This document shows positions 25,443 to 34,706 of a stretch of DNA of 64,000 nucleotides, in pieces. The stretch lies in assembly GCA_026710945.1 (NCBI GenBank), contig JAPOQA010000059.1:85265-149264 (forward strand), in the 5' to 3' direction. Numbering within the stretch: the stretch's first letter is position 1; every line of letters starts with the position of its first letter. Source of the stretch: Chloroflexota bacterium. GTDB taxonomy: Bacteria; Chloroflexota; UBA11872; VXOZ01. The notes under the pieces are model-generated. The model ran no database searches. It saw only the letters and a list, made by a program, of their open reading frames with translations, and was not told the DNA's origin. The translations under genes were made by a program, and so were the position numbers.

Positions 25443-26432
25443 ATGACTCTCGAGGCAATCCTGAGTTCCGGCATTCTGAATTATCTGGTCGGCTTCCTCA
25501 TCGTCGCCGGCATCTACGCGCTGTTCACGCTCGGCCTGAACGTGCACTTCGGCGACACCGGCCTCATCAATTTCGGTGTCGCCGGGTTCTTTGCCATTGG
25601 CGCCTACACGGCGGCGTTGGTCACAAAGCCGCTGCCCACAGGTGAACTTGCCCGCTACACCCAGCAGGCGCTCGGCCTCAACCAGCCGTTTCTCGTGGGA
25701 GTCATTGCCGCGGCCGTCGTCTGCGGCATCGTGGCTGTGCTCATAGGGATACCCACGCTCCGGCTCCGTGAGGACTACCTGGCAATTGCTACCATCGGCA
25801 TCGCCGAGAGCATTCGGCTGGTATTCAACAACGAGCAGTGGTTGGCCAATGGTTCGAAAGGACTGGTGGGCATCCCGCGACCGCTCTACGACCTGGTGCC
25901 GTCCGCGTACTACAACTACATCTATCTCGGCATCGTTGTGCTCGTGGTCGCGTTCGTCGCCATACTGCTGGAGCGGATGATCCGCTCACCGTGGGGGCGC
26001 GTGCTGCGGGCAATCCGGGAAGATGAGGTGGTGGCTGCCGCCTATGGAAAGAACGTGTTCGGCTTCAAGCTGCAAGCCTTGGTGCTCGGCGCGATGGTAA
26101 TGGGCGTGGGCGGCGCGCTTTACGCCCACAACGCCGGCACCATCAGTCCCAGCGTGTTTGAGCCGGTCTTCGGCACGTTCATCGTTTGGGTAATGCTCAT
26201 ACTGGGAGGCAGCGGCAACACGAAAGGCGTCATCCTCGGCGCTTTCGTCTTCTGGGCCATCTGGGCGGGAACGCAGTTTGCTACCGACGCGCTCGTACCG
26301 CCCGCCTTGAACGCCCGCGCCCCGCACTTCCGCTTTCTCCTCATGGAAACGCTGCTCGTGCTGATGCTGCTCTTCCGTCCCAAAGGCATCCTGGGCGAGG
26401 AACGCTTCGTGTCTAATCTGCGGCCGCACTGA
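25443..26432 (+). CDS. livM: Branched-chain amino-acid type ABC permease LivM
   Basis: 329 residues with about nine hydrophobic segments. LNVHFGDTGLINFGVAGFFAIGAYT is the LivM signature near residue 35, LRLREDYLAIATIG follows near 100, and RAIREDEVVAAAYGKN is the coupling loop. The end LLFRPKGILGEERF is characteristic. It completes livGFHM. A substrate-binding lipoprotein is not encoded next to it, so one must be supplied from elsewhere. Confidence 0.9.
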   Translation: MTLEAILSSGILNYLVGFLIVAGIYALFTLGLNVHFGDTGLINFGVAGFFAIGAYTAALVTKPLPTGELARYTQQALGLNQPFLVGVIAAAVVCGIVAVLIGIPTLRLREDYLAIATIGIAESIRLVFNNEQWLANGSKGLVGIPRPLYDLVPSAYYNYIYLGIVVLVVAFVAILLERMIRSPWGRVLRAIREDEVVAAAYGKNVFGFKLQALVLGAMVMGVGGALYAHNAGTISPSVFEPVFGTFIVWVMLILGGSGNTKGVILGAFVFWAIWAGTQFATDALVPPALNARAPHFRFLLMETLLVLMLLFRPKGILGEERFVSNLRPH

Positions 26433-26439
26433 CCCAAGT

Positions 26440-26473
26440 AATCCTATTCCCCCGGTTGTTTGGGAACAGGATT
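26440..26473. terminator. Hairpin between convergent livM and PASTA genes
   Basis: Arms AATCCTATTCCC and GGGAACAGGATT pair at 11 of 12 positions around a 10-nt loop, 8 bp after the livM stop. The neighbouring gene converges from the other side. There is no T-run, so its role as a terminator is tentative. Confidence 0.45.
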
Positions 26474-26497
26474 GCTGCCGATTCTCGTCCGTTTATA

Positions 26498-26545
26498 CTT
26501 CGACAAGCTCAGTACGAACGGAGGCGCTCAGTACGAACGGAGGCG
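26498..26545. repeat. CTTCGACAAGCTCAG repeat with a 19-bp direct duplication
   Basis: A copy of the widespread TTCGACA(A/G)GCTCAG…CGAACGG repeat, in which GCTCAGTACGAACGGAGGC occurs twice in tandem (from 26507 and 26526). Related copies are at 37149–37174, 58278–58315 and 59639–59692. Confidence 0.7.
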
Positions 26546-26590
26546 CAGAGTAGAGCCACCAAATGGAGATAACCCGCAACGAAGTGTGTG

Positions 26591-27490
26591 CTACGGTGGC
26601 GTGCAGCCGGGGACGCCGCGAATGTTGAGGGCAACTTCGGCATTCTGTTCGGCTGGAATGCCGGGTAATGGATTCTGGCTGGCCACCGTGCCGCATTCCC
26701 CTGAGTCGTTGGTAAGGGTGATGGCGAGCTTACCGCGAAAACCGCTCGCACTGAGGTCTTCCAGCGCAATGGCGTATAGTTTGTCGCGCACATCCGGTAC
26801 GGGTACACGGTCAGCCCCTTTGCTCACAATGAGACGCACGATACTGCCCGGCTCTACTTGCGTGCCACTCGTGGGCTCTTGAGCCAGCACCATACCCGCC
26901 GGGACGGTAAAGTCGCCCTGCTCTATTTCCTCGACCGTCACACCCAGCAGTTGCAGTTGCTCGCGAGCATTCTCTACCGTAATGCCCACCACTTCCGGCA
27001 TTGTCGGATTCTCGGGTCCCTTGCTGATCCTGACCGTAACGATGAAGCCTTCATCTACCTCGGCATTGGCCGCCGGGGATTGGCTCACAACACGACCGGG
27101 GGCGACAGTTTCGTCGAATACCTCCTCTGTCTCGGCGGCTAACCCGTACTGCTCCAGCAAGGCAACCGCCCGCTCCTCAGAAAGCTGGATGAGATTCGGC
27201 ACGGCAGTGCGCGGTGTGGGAGAAGGCTGCGCGATTTGGCCTCGCGACGGCGTAGGCACGGTATTGGGTGTCGGGCGTATGGGTGCCCTGGGCTCGCTGG
27301 TGGCGGAAGGCGAAAGAATGGGAACATCGTCAAGCAGCGCTCCCAGGTCCGGCACCAGGCGGAATCCAAGCCACAGCGCGATGATCGCCGCGATGAATAT
27401 GAGAGGGATACCCCAGCGGGATGCCGGTTCCGGCGACCGCCTGTCCGGCCTCTCAGGTCTTCTCGATCCCCCCGATCCAAGCAATCTCAC
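26591..27490 (-). CDS. Stand-alone PASTA-domain membrane protein
   Basis: 299 residues. A basic cytoplasmic N-terminus (about 1–27), one transmembrane helix (IPLIFIAAIIALWLGFRLV, about 29–47), a Pro/Thr/Ser-rich linker, then three PASTA domains (about 97–162, 164–229, 230–297), each with the (V/M)P(N/E/D) start and a VSKG end. PASTA repeats bind peptidoglycan fragments or lipid II and normally sit on Ser/Thr kinases or PBPs. No kinase domain is fused and none is encoded beside it, so it may be a kinase-free sensor or cell-wall scaffold. The start is a GTG at 27490. Confidence 0.82.
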   Translation of the reverse strand: MRLLGSGGSRRPERPDRRSPEPASRWGIPLIFIAAIIALWLGFRLVPDLGALLDDVPILSPSATSEPRAPIRPTPNTVPTPSRGQIAQPSPTPRTAVPNLIQLSEERAVALLEQYGLAAETEEVFDETVAPGRVVSQSPAANAEVDEGFIVTVRISKGPENPTMPEVVGITVENAREQLQLLGVTVEEIEQGDFTVPAGMVLAQEPTSGTQVEPGSIVRLIVSKGADRVPVPDVRDKLYAIALEDLSASGFRGKLAITLTNDSGECGTVASQNPLPGIPAEQNAEVALNIRGVPGCTPP

Positions 27491-27690
27491 ACTCCTCGCT
27501 ATGCCTTGGCGCGATGCCGCTTCCGCTGTTTATTCTCAATTCCGCTCAAACTAAGAAGACTAATCTCTGTAACGTGCCAGCACCTGCGCCAGGCCGCCCA
27601 TCTATCGATCCTGCAACAAGCCTGTGCTGAGCACTTCGGCAAGCTTAGGACAGGCAGCCTCAGAGCTTGCACCGTCCTCGATACAAATTT

Positions 27691-27721
27691 ATCGACACGA
27701 TACAGCGTATCGACACGATAC
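27691..27721. promoter_or_regulatory. Operator-like 18-bp-spaced direct repeats with internal dyads
   Basis: ATCGACACGATAC occurs twice, at 27691–27703 and 27709–27721, with starts 18 bp apart. The overlap also contains dyads: CGATAC–AGC–GTATCG and TATCG–ACA–CGATA. It lies in the 290-bp gap between the smc stop and the PASTA gene start (both minus), about 200 bp upstream of the latter. It could be a repressor site or a short tandem duplication. Confidence 0.45.
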
Positions 27722-27780
27722 GGGGACGTACAAATGCCACCTCGCATGTACGGAAGAGACTCTGCGGGGAGCTCCGCCGC

Positions 27781-30700
27781 TCAACCCACGGGCGAGAGCA
27801 TCTGGTCGCGCAACTCTTCCAGGTGGAGTGACAGCACCTGCGATACGCCTTCCTCCGACATGCTCACACCGAAGAGCGCATCCGCCATCTCCATAGTGCC
27901 ACGATTGTGGGTAATGACCAAGAACTGAGTCTCCCGCCCGTACTCGCGGAGCAAGCGGCAGAAGCGGCCGATGTTCGTTTCATCCAACATCGCGTCCGCT
28001 TCGTCGAGCAGACAGAGCGGCGTGGCCCGGGCACTGAGCAAAGCAAACAGCAACGCCAAAGCCACCAGCGCCCGTTCACCGCCGGAAAGGAGAGAGAGTG
28101 CCTGCCGCCGCTTACCCGGAAGCCGCACTGTAATCTCGATACCGGTCTGGTCCGGGTTTTGGGGATCGGTCAGCCTCAAGTCGGCGTCACCGCCGTCGAA
28201 CAGCACTTTCACCATTGCGCGGAATTCCTCCGCGACGCGCTGGAATGTCGCCGTAAAGTCCTGGCGAATAGTGCGGCGGAGTTGTCGTTTTACCTCGTCC
28301 AGGTCTTCCTCGGCGGCTTCCAGATCGGCAATCTGCTCGCGGAGAAACGTCGCACGCTCTGCCAGCAGAGAGAATTCCTCCACGGCAAGCGGGTTGACGG
28401 GACCGATCCGCCGCAACCGATTCCGCAGCGACGTGACACGGTTTTGCAGTTCTTCCAAGGGCTCGGCTGCAGGCTTGGGTACCGGCTCGGCGTCCGGTTC
28501 GTCGCTCAGCCAACGCAACACCGTATCCTCGCGGCGCTGTTGTATGCCCGCCAGCACTTGCTCGGCGCGACTGTAGTCCACCGTGCGCGCGGTCCGCTGA
28601 CTCTCCAAGTCGGCCTTGGCCCGGACAAGCGCGCCATGCCGCACGCCTAGTTGCTCCAGGGCGGCGCGCTGCTTCTTTCTCCGTGTATCGGCTTCTTCAA
28701 GTTGGACCGCAGTCTGCTGGGATGTCTCAGCGGTTGACGCCACTTCCGTCTGAAGCGCGCGGAGCGCCTCTTCTCGCTCCAAGCGCGTGGCCGCGAGCGT
28801 GCTGCGCTCGCGCAGGAGACCCTGTTGCTCCGTACGCAATTGGGCAATGGCGCGGGTCAGATGCTCTTTCCGCTGCTGCTGTACGGCAAGCTGAGTTTGC
28901 AGAGAATTCACCGTGGCACGCTGAGTCTCTACTTCCTGCTGCTGCGCATCGCATACGCGCTCATTTTCGCCAATCTCGCGCGTTAGGCGCTCTTTGGCGG
29001 CGACGGCCAACGGCGCTTCGCGCTCTCGCGACGCGATGCCATCTTCAAGCTCGTCTTGTTGCGCGCGCGTCTCCCGCTCCACCTGCTCCCACCACGCGCA
29101 CTGCCGCGCCAATTCATCGTATTCGTGGGTGTGCCGCTGTAACGCGGCGTTGGCAGTTCGCGCCTCTTCAGCACGCTGCGCATGCGCCTTGGCCGCCGCG
29201 CGTTCTTCTCCGCGCAGTTGTTCTTGCCGGGCACGCAGCGCGGACTCTTTCTCTTCCAACTCTTCACATTGACGACGCACCTCTGCCAAGCGCGCGGAAA
29301 GCGTGCGATACTGCGCTTGTTGCTGCCCGCGCTGCACCGACGCCTGCGCATAGCGGTAGACGCCGTTACTGTAGACCACGCCGTCTACGCTCACGATCAG
29401 AGGCCAGGGGTGCCGGGCGGCGAAAGTAGGAATGGCGGCAATGTCCTCAACCACGAGAATCGCTTCAAGCAACGGCTCTAGGGCAGCACTCTCGGGAGGT
29501 AGCGCTATAAGATCGGCGGCGCACCCAATGACGCCGGGATGATCGGGAACTGAGCGTGCTTCCGATTGCAGAAGTTCAACCGCCAGCACGGTTGCGTTCG
29601 CGGCAGCCACGCTCACCAAGTGTTCGACGAGTTTCTCCGCATCTCGCACACTCTCGGTGAAATACGCCTCGCTCGGCAATGCGGCTTCGATAGCGGTAGC
29701 GATGTCTGCGGGCAGTTCCGTCGCTGCGATTGGCGGCAGCAGCGTCACGCCAACCTTGGCCGCTATTGCCGCAGGCTTCGATTCTTCGTCTGCCGCGGCT
29801 CCTGCCAGGATAGCGCGTAAGGCTTCTGTGCGGCCTTCCAAGTCAGCGCGATGGCGGAGGGGACGTTGTCGCTCCTTCTCAAGTCGATGCAGTTCCTGCT
29901 CCACCAACGCCAGCGCGGATTCGGCTTTCTCTTTCGCGGCAAGCCGGACGGCTTCCTCGGCCTGAAGTGTGTCCGCCTGTTCCTGCAGCGTTGCCAGGGA
30001 CGCGGCACGGTCGCGCTGCTGCTTGCGCACGTGTTGCAGTTGTTCCGCCGCTTCGGCGGAGCGGGTCAATACCGCTTCGCGTTGGCGTTTCCCGTCGTTG
30101 ATCGCAGCAGTGAGGCTGCTGAGCCGGGTGGTAACGGCAACCCCCTCCTGCCGAAGTTGCTGCAGGGCGCTCTCCGCCTCCTGACGCGCTTCTTCTTTGC
30201 GCGCAATGCCACCCCGCACCGCATGCCACTCACCTTGAAGTGCGGTGAGCGCCTCAGTTGCCTCGGCTAAGACCGCTTCCTGCTCCGGCAGTCGCGCAAT
30301 TGCGGCCTCATGCCGGGCGACCAGATCCGCTTCCCGGGACTCGGCTTCCTCCGCGCTCCTGCGTAGATGCGTTTGCCGCTCCTGCTGTACTGCCTGCCGC
30401 CGGGCAAGCTCATTCAAGCGGCTGCGCAGGCCTCCGACGCGCGCTTCCAAGCGGTGCATGCCCTGCTGGTGCTCCTGCATGGCCTGCTCCAATTGCTTGC
30501 GTTCACGGTCCTGGCCCGTGATCCGGGTATCTAGCGTGGTGAGGACCGTCTGAATCCGCTTCAGGTCTTGGGTTGCCGCTTGTTCTTCCGCGACAAGCTG
30601 CGCCAGTTGCGCCGCGTACCAGGCGTGCAGCGCTTGGGCGAGTTCCTGCTGGAGCACCTCCGCTCTCTGGGCCTCCTTCGCTTGGGTTTCCAGGACGGCA

Positions 30701-31299
30701 AGGCGCGGCTCCAGTTCGAGAAGTATGTCGCGCACCCGGTTCATGTTGTCGTGCACGCGGAGGATCTTGTTTTCCGCCTCGTGCTCCTGCATGTAGAGGG
30801 AGCGTACACCGGCGGCTTCCTCCAGCAGGATGCGGCGGTCCTCCGGCCGCTGCGCCAGCACTTGATCGACCAGCCCCTGCCCGATCATCATGCCTTGCCC
30901 GATACCGGCGTCCGCGAGCAGTTGCTGAATATCGCGCAGACGCACGCGATTGCCATTGAGGAGGTATTCATTCTCACCGGAGCGATACGCCCGCCGGGAA
31001 ATGCTGATTTCGGCGAGTTCCAGGGGGAACGTGCCGTCCTCGTTATCGAAGGTGAGCGTGACCTCGGTCATGCTGCCCTGCGCACGCCGGGGCGTGCCCG
31101 CAAAGACGACGTCTTCGCTCTTGCGCCCACGCAACGCCAGCATGCTCTGCTCGCCCAGCGCCCAGCGGATCGCGTCTGCGAGGTTGCTCTTGCCGCTGCC
31201 GTTCGGGCCGACAATGGCGGTTATCCCCTGCGGGAAGGCCAGCCTGGTCCTGGTAGGAAACGTCTTGAAGCCGTGAATTTCAAGCTGTGTAAGGTACAT
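27781..31299 (-). CDS. smc: Chromosome segregation ATPase SMC
   Basis: 1172 residues, the usual SMC length. N-terminal ATPase half with Walker A GPNGSGKSN (32–40) and ALRGRKSEDVVFAGT; a long coiled coil (about 170–500); a hinge (about 510–650, containing TLLPPIAA and VIGCAADLIALPP); a second coiled coil (to about 1000); then signature LSGGERALVALALLFA and Walker B PLCLLDEADAML. It folds back into an antiparallel dimer that compacts and loops the chromosome with ScpA/B. rnc lies 5 bp upstream on the same strand and ACP/SDR further up, the conserved fab–acp–rnc–smc neighbourhood. ftsY, often next, is replaced here by the PASTA gene. Confidence 0.96.
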   Translation of the reverse strand: MYLTQLEIHGFKTFPTRTRLAFPQGITAIVGPNGSGKSNLADAIRWALGEQSMLALRGRKSEDVVFAGTPRRAQGSMTEVTLTFDNEDGTFPLELAEISISRRAYRSGENEYLLNGNRVRLRDIQQLLADAGIGQGMMIGQGLVDQVLAQRPEDRRILLEEAAGVRSLYMQEHEAENKILRVHDNMNRVRDILLELEPRLAVLETQAKEAQRAEVLQQELAQALHAWYAAQLAQLVAEEQAATQDLKRIQTVLTTLDTRITGQDRERKQLEQAMQEHQQGMHRLEARVGGLRSRLNELARRQAVQQERQTHLRRSAEEAESREADLVARHEAAIARLPEQEAVLAEATEALTALQGEWHAVRGGIARKEEARQEAESALQQLRQEGVAVTTRLSSLTAAINDGKRQREAVLTRSAEAAEQLQHVRKQQRDRAASLATLQEQADTLQAEEAVRLAAKEKAESALALVEQELHRLEKERQRPLRHRADLEGRTEALRAILAGAAADEESKPAAIAAKVGVTLLPPIAATELPADIATAIEAALPSEAYFTESVRDAEKLVEHLVSVAAANATVLAVELLQSEARSVPDHPGVIGCAADLIALPPESAALEPLLEAILVVEDIAAIPTFAARHPWPLIVSVDGVVYSNGVYRYAQASVQRGQQQAQYRTLSARLAEVRRQCEELEEKESALRARQEQLRGEERAAAKAHAQRAEEARTANAALQRHTHEYDELARQCAWWEQVERETRAQQDELEDGIASREREAPLAVAAKERLTREIGENERVCDAQQQEVETQRATVNSLQTQLAVQQQRKEHLTRAIAQLRTEQQGLLRERSTLAATRLEREEALRALQTEVASTAETSQQTAVQLEEADTRRKKQRAALEQLGVRHGALVRAKADLESQRTARTVDYSRAEQVLAGIQQRREDTVLRWLSDEPDAEPVPKPAAEPLEELQNRVTSLRNRLRRIGPVNPLAVEEFSLLAERATFLREQIADLEAAEEDLDEVKRQLRRTIRQDFTATFQRVAEEFRAMVKVLFDGGDADLRLTDPQNPDQTGIEITVRLPGKRRQALSLLSGGERALVALALLFALLSARATPLCLLDEADAMLDETNIGRFCRLLREYGRETQFLVITHNRGTMEMADALFGVSMSEEGVSQVLSLHLEELRDQMLSPVG

Positions 31300-31304
31300 A
31301 GGAA

Positions 31305-32048
31305 TTATGTGGGTGAGGTGTAATATGCGGGCAGCGGGTCTTCAGTTTCGATCTGCTCCAATGCTCGTGCCGCGGCAACTTGCTCGGCCTTCTGGGTGCT
31401 GGAGCCTTCGCCGGTGGCGAGCAAGGTCTTCTCCTGGTAGACGCCGACAACGAATTGCCGCGCATGATCGGCGCCACTGGCCTCTAGCACGCGATACGTT
31501 GGCGTAATGTTGCACTCTGCCTGCAGGTGCTCCTGGAGTTGCGTCTTGGCATTGAGATCGCTCGCGGTACTCAGGATGTGATCGATTGCCGCTTCGAGTT
31601 GCGGGGTCAAGAAAGCTGTTACGTGCTCATATGAAGTCACGAGCAGGAGTGCGCCGACAACTGCTTCGAAACTGCCTGCCAAGATTGAGTCACGTTCGCG
31701 GCCGCGATTGGCTTCCTCGCCCTTGCCAAGACGGAGCACGGGGCCGAGGCAGGCGTCTTCCGCAAATACGCTCAACTGCTCTTTGCGTACGAGCGCCGCC
31801 CGCAAGCGCGATAAATCCCCCTCGGTCCTGGTGGGAAAGCGTCGATAGAGAAACCCGGCGGTGACGGCATCGATAACGGCATCGCCGAGAAACTCGAGAC
31901 GTTCGTTGCTCTCAAGGCTTGAGAGACCGTGCTCGTGCGCATACGACCGATGGGTGAGTGCTTGCGTGAGGAGAGACACAGCCGATTCAGGTATGCCGAG
32001 GGTCTCGCGAAGTTTCGTGAATTCAGCCAAATCTCGGGCAGTCGGCAC
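31305..32048 (-). CDS. rnc: Ribonuclease III
   Basis: Cleaves double-stranded RNA in rRNA processing and mRNA turnover. The catalytic signature NERLEFLGDAVID (48–60) and a second acidic cluster DSILAGSFEAVVGAL (about 118) give the Mg2+ site. The C-terminal double-stranded RNA-binding domain runs from about 165 (NAKTQLQEHLQ) to GEGSSTQKAEQVAAARALE. At 247 residues it is of normal size. The start is GTG at 32048. It is followed after 5 bp by smc, so the two are co-transcribed. Confidence 0.95.
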   Translation of the reverse strand: MPTARDLAEFTKLRETLGIPESAVSLLTQALTHRSYAHEHGLSSLESNERLEFLGDAVIDAVTAGFLYRRFPTRTEGDLSRLRAALVRKEQLSVFAEDACLGPVLRLGKGEEANRGRERDSILAGSFEAVVGALLLVTSYEHVTAFLTPQLEAAIDHILSTASDLNAKTQLQEHLQAECNITPTYRVLEASGADHARQFVVGVYQEKTLLATGEGSSTQKAEQVAAARALEQIETEDPLPAYYTSPT

Positions 32049-32125
32049 GATCTAATCCATTCAAGTTTATGTGGGCGCTCATGTTCGTGTAAGACATGGC
32101 CGGCCTCTTAGGCGGACCAATTCCA

Positions 32126-32256
32126 GTAGCGCAGGTTTGTAACCTGCGGCCAACGGCGTGGCAGGGCAAGTTTTGCGCTTGCCCTCTATTGAGAGACAAC
32201 CGCTGGGTCTTGCGCTTCACTTTACTTTGGAGGCGGGGGACAAGCCCCCGCGCTAC
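32126..32256. repeat. Type-B and type-A REPs in opposite orientation upstream of rnc
   Basis: Type-B REP at 32126–32148 (plus) and type-A REP at 32233–32256 (minus) lie in the 336-bp gap between the SDR gene and rnc. A mixed-family inverted pair shows that both families use the same kind of site. Nothing else is seen in the gap. Confidence 0.8.
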
Positions 32257-32384
32257 AAGTGCCAGTAAAGAATCCGCCTGCGCGTCGCAATCGCTTGGGG
32301 GAATCTCTTCCGCCGAATTCCAATATTTTGGCGCGCCAGCCTGTCCGTCCACCGCCGCAATTGATACCGACGCGCGCCGACCGA

Positions 32385-33155
32385 CTAAATCAGCGAACGG
32401 GACTGGCACCCGTCGACGGGGATGCACGTGCCGTTCACCCAACTCGCCCGCGGCGAGGCGAGAAAAGCGACCACGTTGCCGACTTCTTCCGTTGTCCCAA
32501 AACGTCCGCCCGGAATTTCGCGTTCGACAAAGTCGGCCATGCCGTCCGGGTCGTCGTGCACGCGCCGGTCCCAGCTACCGCCGGGGAAACGGATCGAGCC
32601 AGGCGCGACACTATTCACCCTGATACTTTGGGCCGCAAGTTCGCGGGCAAGACTAGCGGCAAGGCCAATCGCCGCCGCTTTCGTGCTGACGTATACTGCC
32701 GAGCCGCCTAGCTCGCGGCCCCAGATCGACGATACAAATATTACGGAGCCACCGCCTGCCGCCGCCAGATGGGGAATGGCAGCGCGGGTCATTCGTACGC
32801 CTGAGAGCAGATTCAAGCCGATGACTTCCTCCCACTCCTCGTCGCTCTGCTGCGGAAACGGCGTGCGGTTGTTGCCGCCCACGTTGTTCACGAGTACGTT
32901 GAGTTGACCATAGGCCGCTATGGTGGCGCCGACAACGTGCGCCGCGGAATCCGGCTCCGTAACATCACGTGCAATGGTGAGCACCTCAGCGCCGCAATCG
33001 CGCAACTCCGCAGCGGTCTCTGCGAGAGTCTCACTGCCGCGGGCGCAGATGGCCAGCTTACAGCCCTCTTGCGCGAGCGCCGCTGCGATGCCTTTGCCAA
33101 TGCCGCGACTGGCGCCGGTGACGAGGGCAACGTGTCCGGCAAGTGCGAGGTCCAT
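32385..33155 (-). CDS. SDR family oxidoreductase, FabG-like
   Basis: 256 residues. The NAD(P)-binding glycine motif TGASRGIGKG (from 14), NNVGG (about 92) and the catalytic S…YVSTK (about 143–160) define a classical short-chain dehydrogenase. It lies 17 bp after acpP on the same strand, in the place where fabG often sits, so beta-ketoacyl-ACP reduction is plausible. However, the insertion RFPGGSWDRRVHDDPDGM in the substrate loop and the NVGGNN version of the NNAG motif are unlike textbook FabG, so another alcohol or ketone substrate is possible. Confidence 0.85.
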   Translation of the reverse strand: MDLALAGHVALVTGASRGIGKGIAAALAQEGCKLAICARGSETLAETAAELRDCGAEVLTIARDVTEPDSAAHVVGATIAAYGQLNVLVNNVGGNNRTPFPQQSDEEWEEVIGLNLLSGVRMTRAAIPHLAAAGGGSVIFVSSIWGRELGGSAVYVSTKAAAIGLAASLARELAAQSIRVNSVAPGSIRFPGGSWDRRVHDDPDGMADFVEREIPGGRFGTTEEVGNVVAFLASPRASWVNGTCIPVDGCQSRSLI

Positions 33156-33172
33156 TTACCCGGTACGGAGCG

Positions 33173-33412
33173 CTAGCCGGAGGTCTGCTGATTGATGAAC
33201 GCGACGGCGTCTTTGATGCTGCGGATCTCCTGGGCCTGTTCGTCCGAAATCTGGATGCCGTATTCGTCTTCCAGCGCCATGATAAGCTCGACCAGGTCGA
33301 GGGAATCCGCTTCCAGGTCTTCCTGGAAGCGGGTCTCTTCCGAAATCTCGCCGATTTCCGCGCCGAGTTTATCCGCTACTACCGCTTTCACCTGCTCCAG
33401 TGTATCGCTCAT
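33173..33412 (-). CDS. acpP: Acyl carrier protein
   Basis: 79 residues, acidic, with the phosphopantetheine site EADSLDLVEL (Ser37), the hallmark of ACP. It carries growing acyl chains in fatty-acid synthesis. An SDR/FabG-like gene follows after 17 bp, then rnc and smc, a conserved arrangement. fabF, the biotin carboxyl carrier gene and a biotin importer lie upstream on the same strand. AGGAG(T) precedes the ATG. Confidence 0.95.
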   Translation of the reverse strand: MSDTLEQVKAVVADKLGAEIGEISEETRFQEDLEADSLDLVELIMALEDEYGIQISDEQAQEIRSIKDAVAFINQQTSG

Positions 33413-33948
33413 TACTTACTCCTCTAGGCTGTGCGAAACGACACTGCAAATCAATAAACTAGTGGGCTGCACTTCTGCCAAGATTGCTCTTGCCACGGAG
33501 GGAGTGGCTACACTTCTCGTTCTCATCTCTCGGCGCCGGGGGTCGGCAATCGTCGCATGCGACATCGAATTACACTAGTTTCATATGGAAAGAAACGGAA
33601 CCGGAAACAATCGGTTGCACCTAGCTTACGCGGGTAGTTCCGCTGTTCGCCTGACCAAGGCACATCCCGTGCCCATCGGCGCCCTGGCAACCGAATCCAC
33701 TATCGTCCTGCGTCTTTCAATAGAACCCCGGAATGTACAGCGCAGCCGCACATTGCCATCAAGAAACTGAATCCAGCACTTCTATAAATTATATAACCAC
33801 CGCTATGCGTTAAGAAAGTGTGAAAGCGCGCACATGCGTTATTTGGCGGACATTTCGAGGCCACAGCCTATCGTCCGGCCGAAGTACTCCCGAGCACAAG
33901 CCAATGCTTGAGAGAATCCTACTGAGGATTCCCTACGTGAACTACCAA
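33413..33948. other. Intergenic region upstream of acpP without recognised feature
   Basis: 536 bp between the bioY stop and acpP start, both minus. The part near 33770–33830 is relatively AT-rich. It must contain the acpP promoter, but no FapR-type or other operator palindrome is clear, and no repeat family of the window occurs here. Confidence 0.45.
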
Positions 33949-34545
33949 TCACTTCTTCATACCGGGCAAGGATAGACCCAAACGCGTGCCGCCGTATACC
34001 AGACCGACGGCGACGATCGCCTTGGCAATATCGATCAAGACAAACGGCTCCACACCATTGCGGTACGCAAGCATCCACGGGCTCACTTCGTCTCTCACCA
34101 AGAAGTACCACTGCGACAGATGGTACCAGCCGAGAGCATAGATGACGGCGATTCCTGCCAGCGCCGCTATGATAGACCAACGCTGCCCCAGCCAAAGCGC
34201 CAGTATCCCGACAAGCGGAGCGGCAACGAGAAAGCCCCAAATGTATCCGCCGGTAGGTCCCAGCAGCCAGGCGATGCCGGAACCGCCGCCGGAAAAGACC
34301 GGCAAGCCGATAATGCCGGCGGCAATATACTCGGACAGGGCGAGGAACGATTGTCGCGGGGTGAGGCTCAGACCGATGAGCAAGACCACCAAGACCTGCA
34401 GCGTAATGGGCACCGGCGTAAACCACAGGTGGAACTCCGCCCGCGCCGCAACGGCTACCAGCACCGCCGCAAACGTCGCCAAGGCGACCGCCATGAGCGC
34501 ACTACGCGCGGTCTCGCCGGACAATATCGTCTCTCGTGCCGTCAT
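33949..34545 (-). CDS. bioY: Biotin transporter BioY (ECF substrate-binding subunit)
   Basis: 198 residues from ATG 34545, preceded by AAGGAG on the minus strand; the ORF upstream to 34638 is unsupported. Five to six hydrophobic helices, with the BioY signature PVPITLQVLVVLLIGL near residue 43 and GPTGGYIWGFLVAAPLVG near 90. BioY captures biotin either alone or with the shared EcfA/A'/T module, which is not encoded nearby. It lies next to accB, whose product needs biotin, so a scavenging role for fatty-acid synthesis is likely. No BirA-type operator was recognised. Confidence 0.9.
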   Translation of the reverse strand: MTARETILSGETARSALMAVALATFAAVLVAVAARAEFHLWFTPVPITLQVLVVLLIGLSLTPRQSFLALSEYIAAGIIGLPVFSGGGSGIAWLLGPTGGYIWGFLVAAPLVGILALWLGQRWSIIAALAGIAVIYALGWYHLSQWYFLVRDEVSPWMLAYRNGVEPFVLIDIAKAIVAVGLVYGGTRLGLSLPGMKK

Positions 34546-34706
34546 CCTCTCATCTCCTTCATTGCAGATTGACCACGTTCTCCGGGCACACCAACGACTA
34601 AATGCCAACTCGTCATCGTGCTGTCCCTCTTGCTCCAAGTAAACGAATTCTCAGATTCAATGTGGGGTGGGAGCTCACTTTGAAGGCTCTGTAGTCTTCC
34701 TTGGGA

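Noticed and set aside
33839-34426. 195-residue minus-strand ORF
   Set aside because: It overlaps bioY in another frame and lacks motifs; bioY has clear family signatures.
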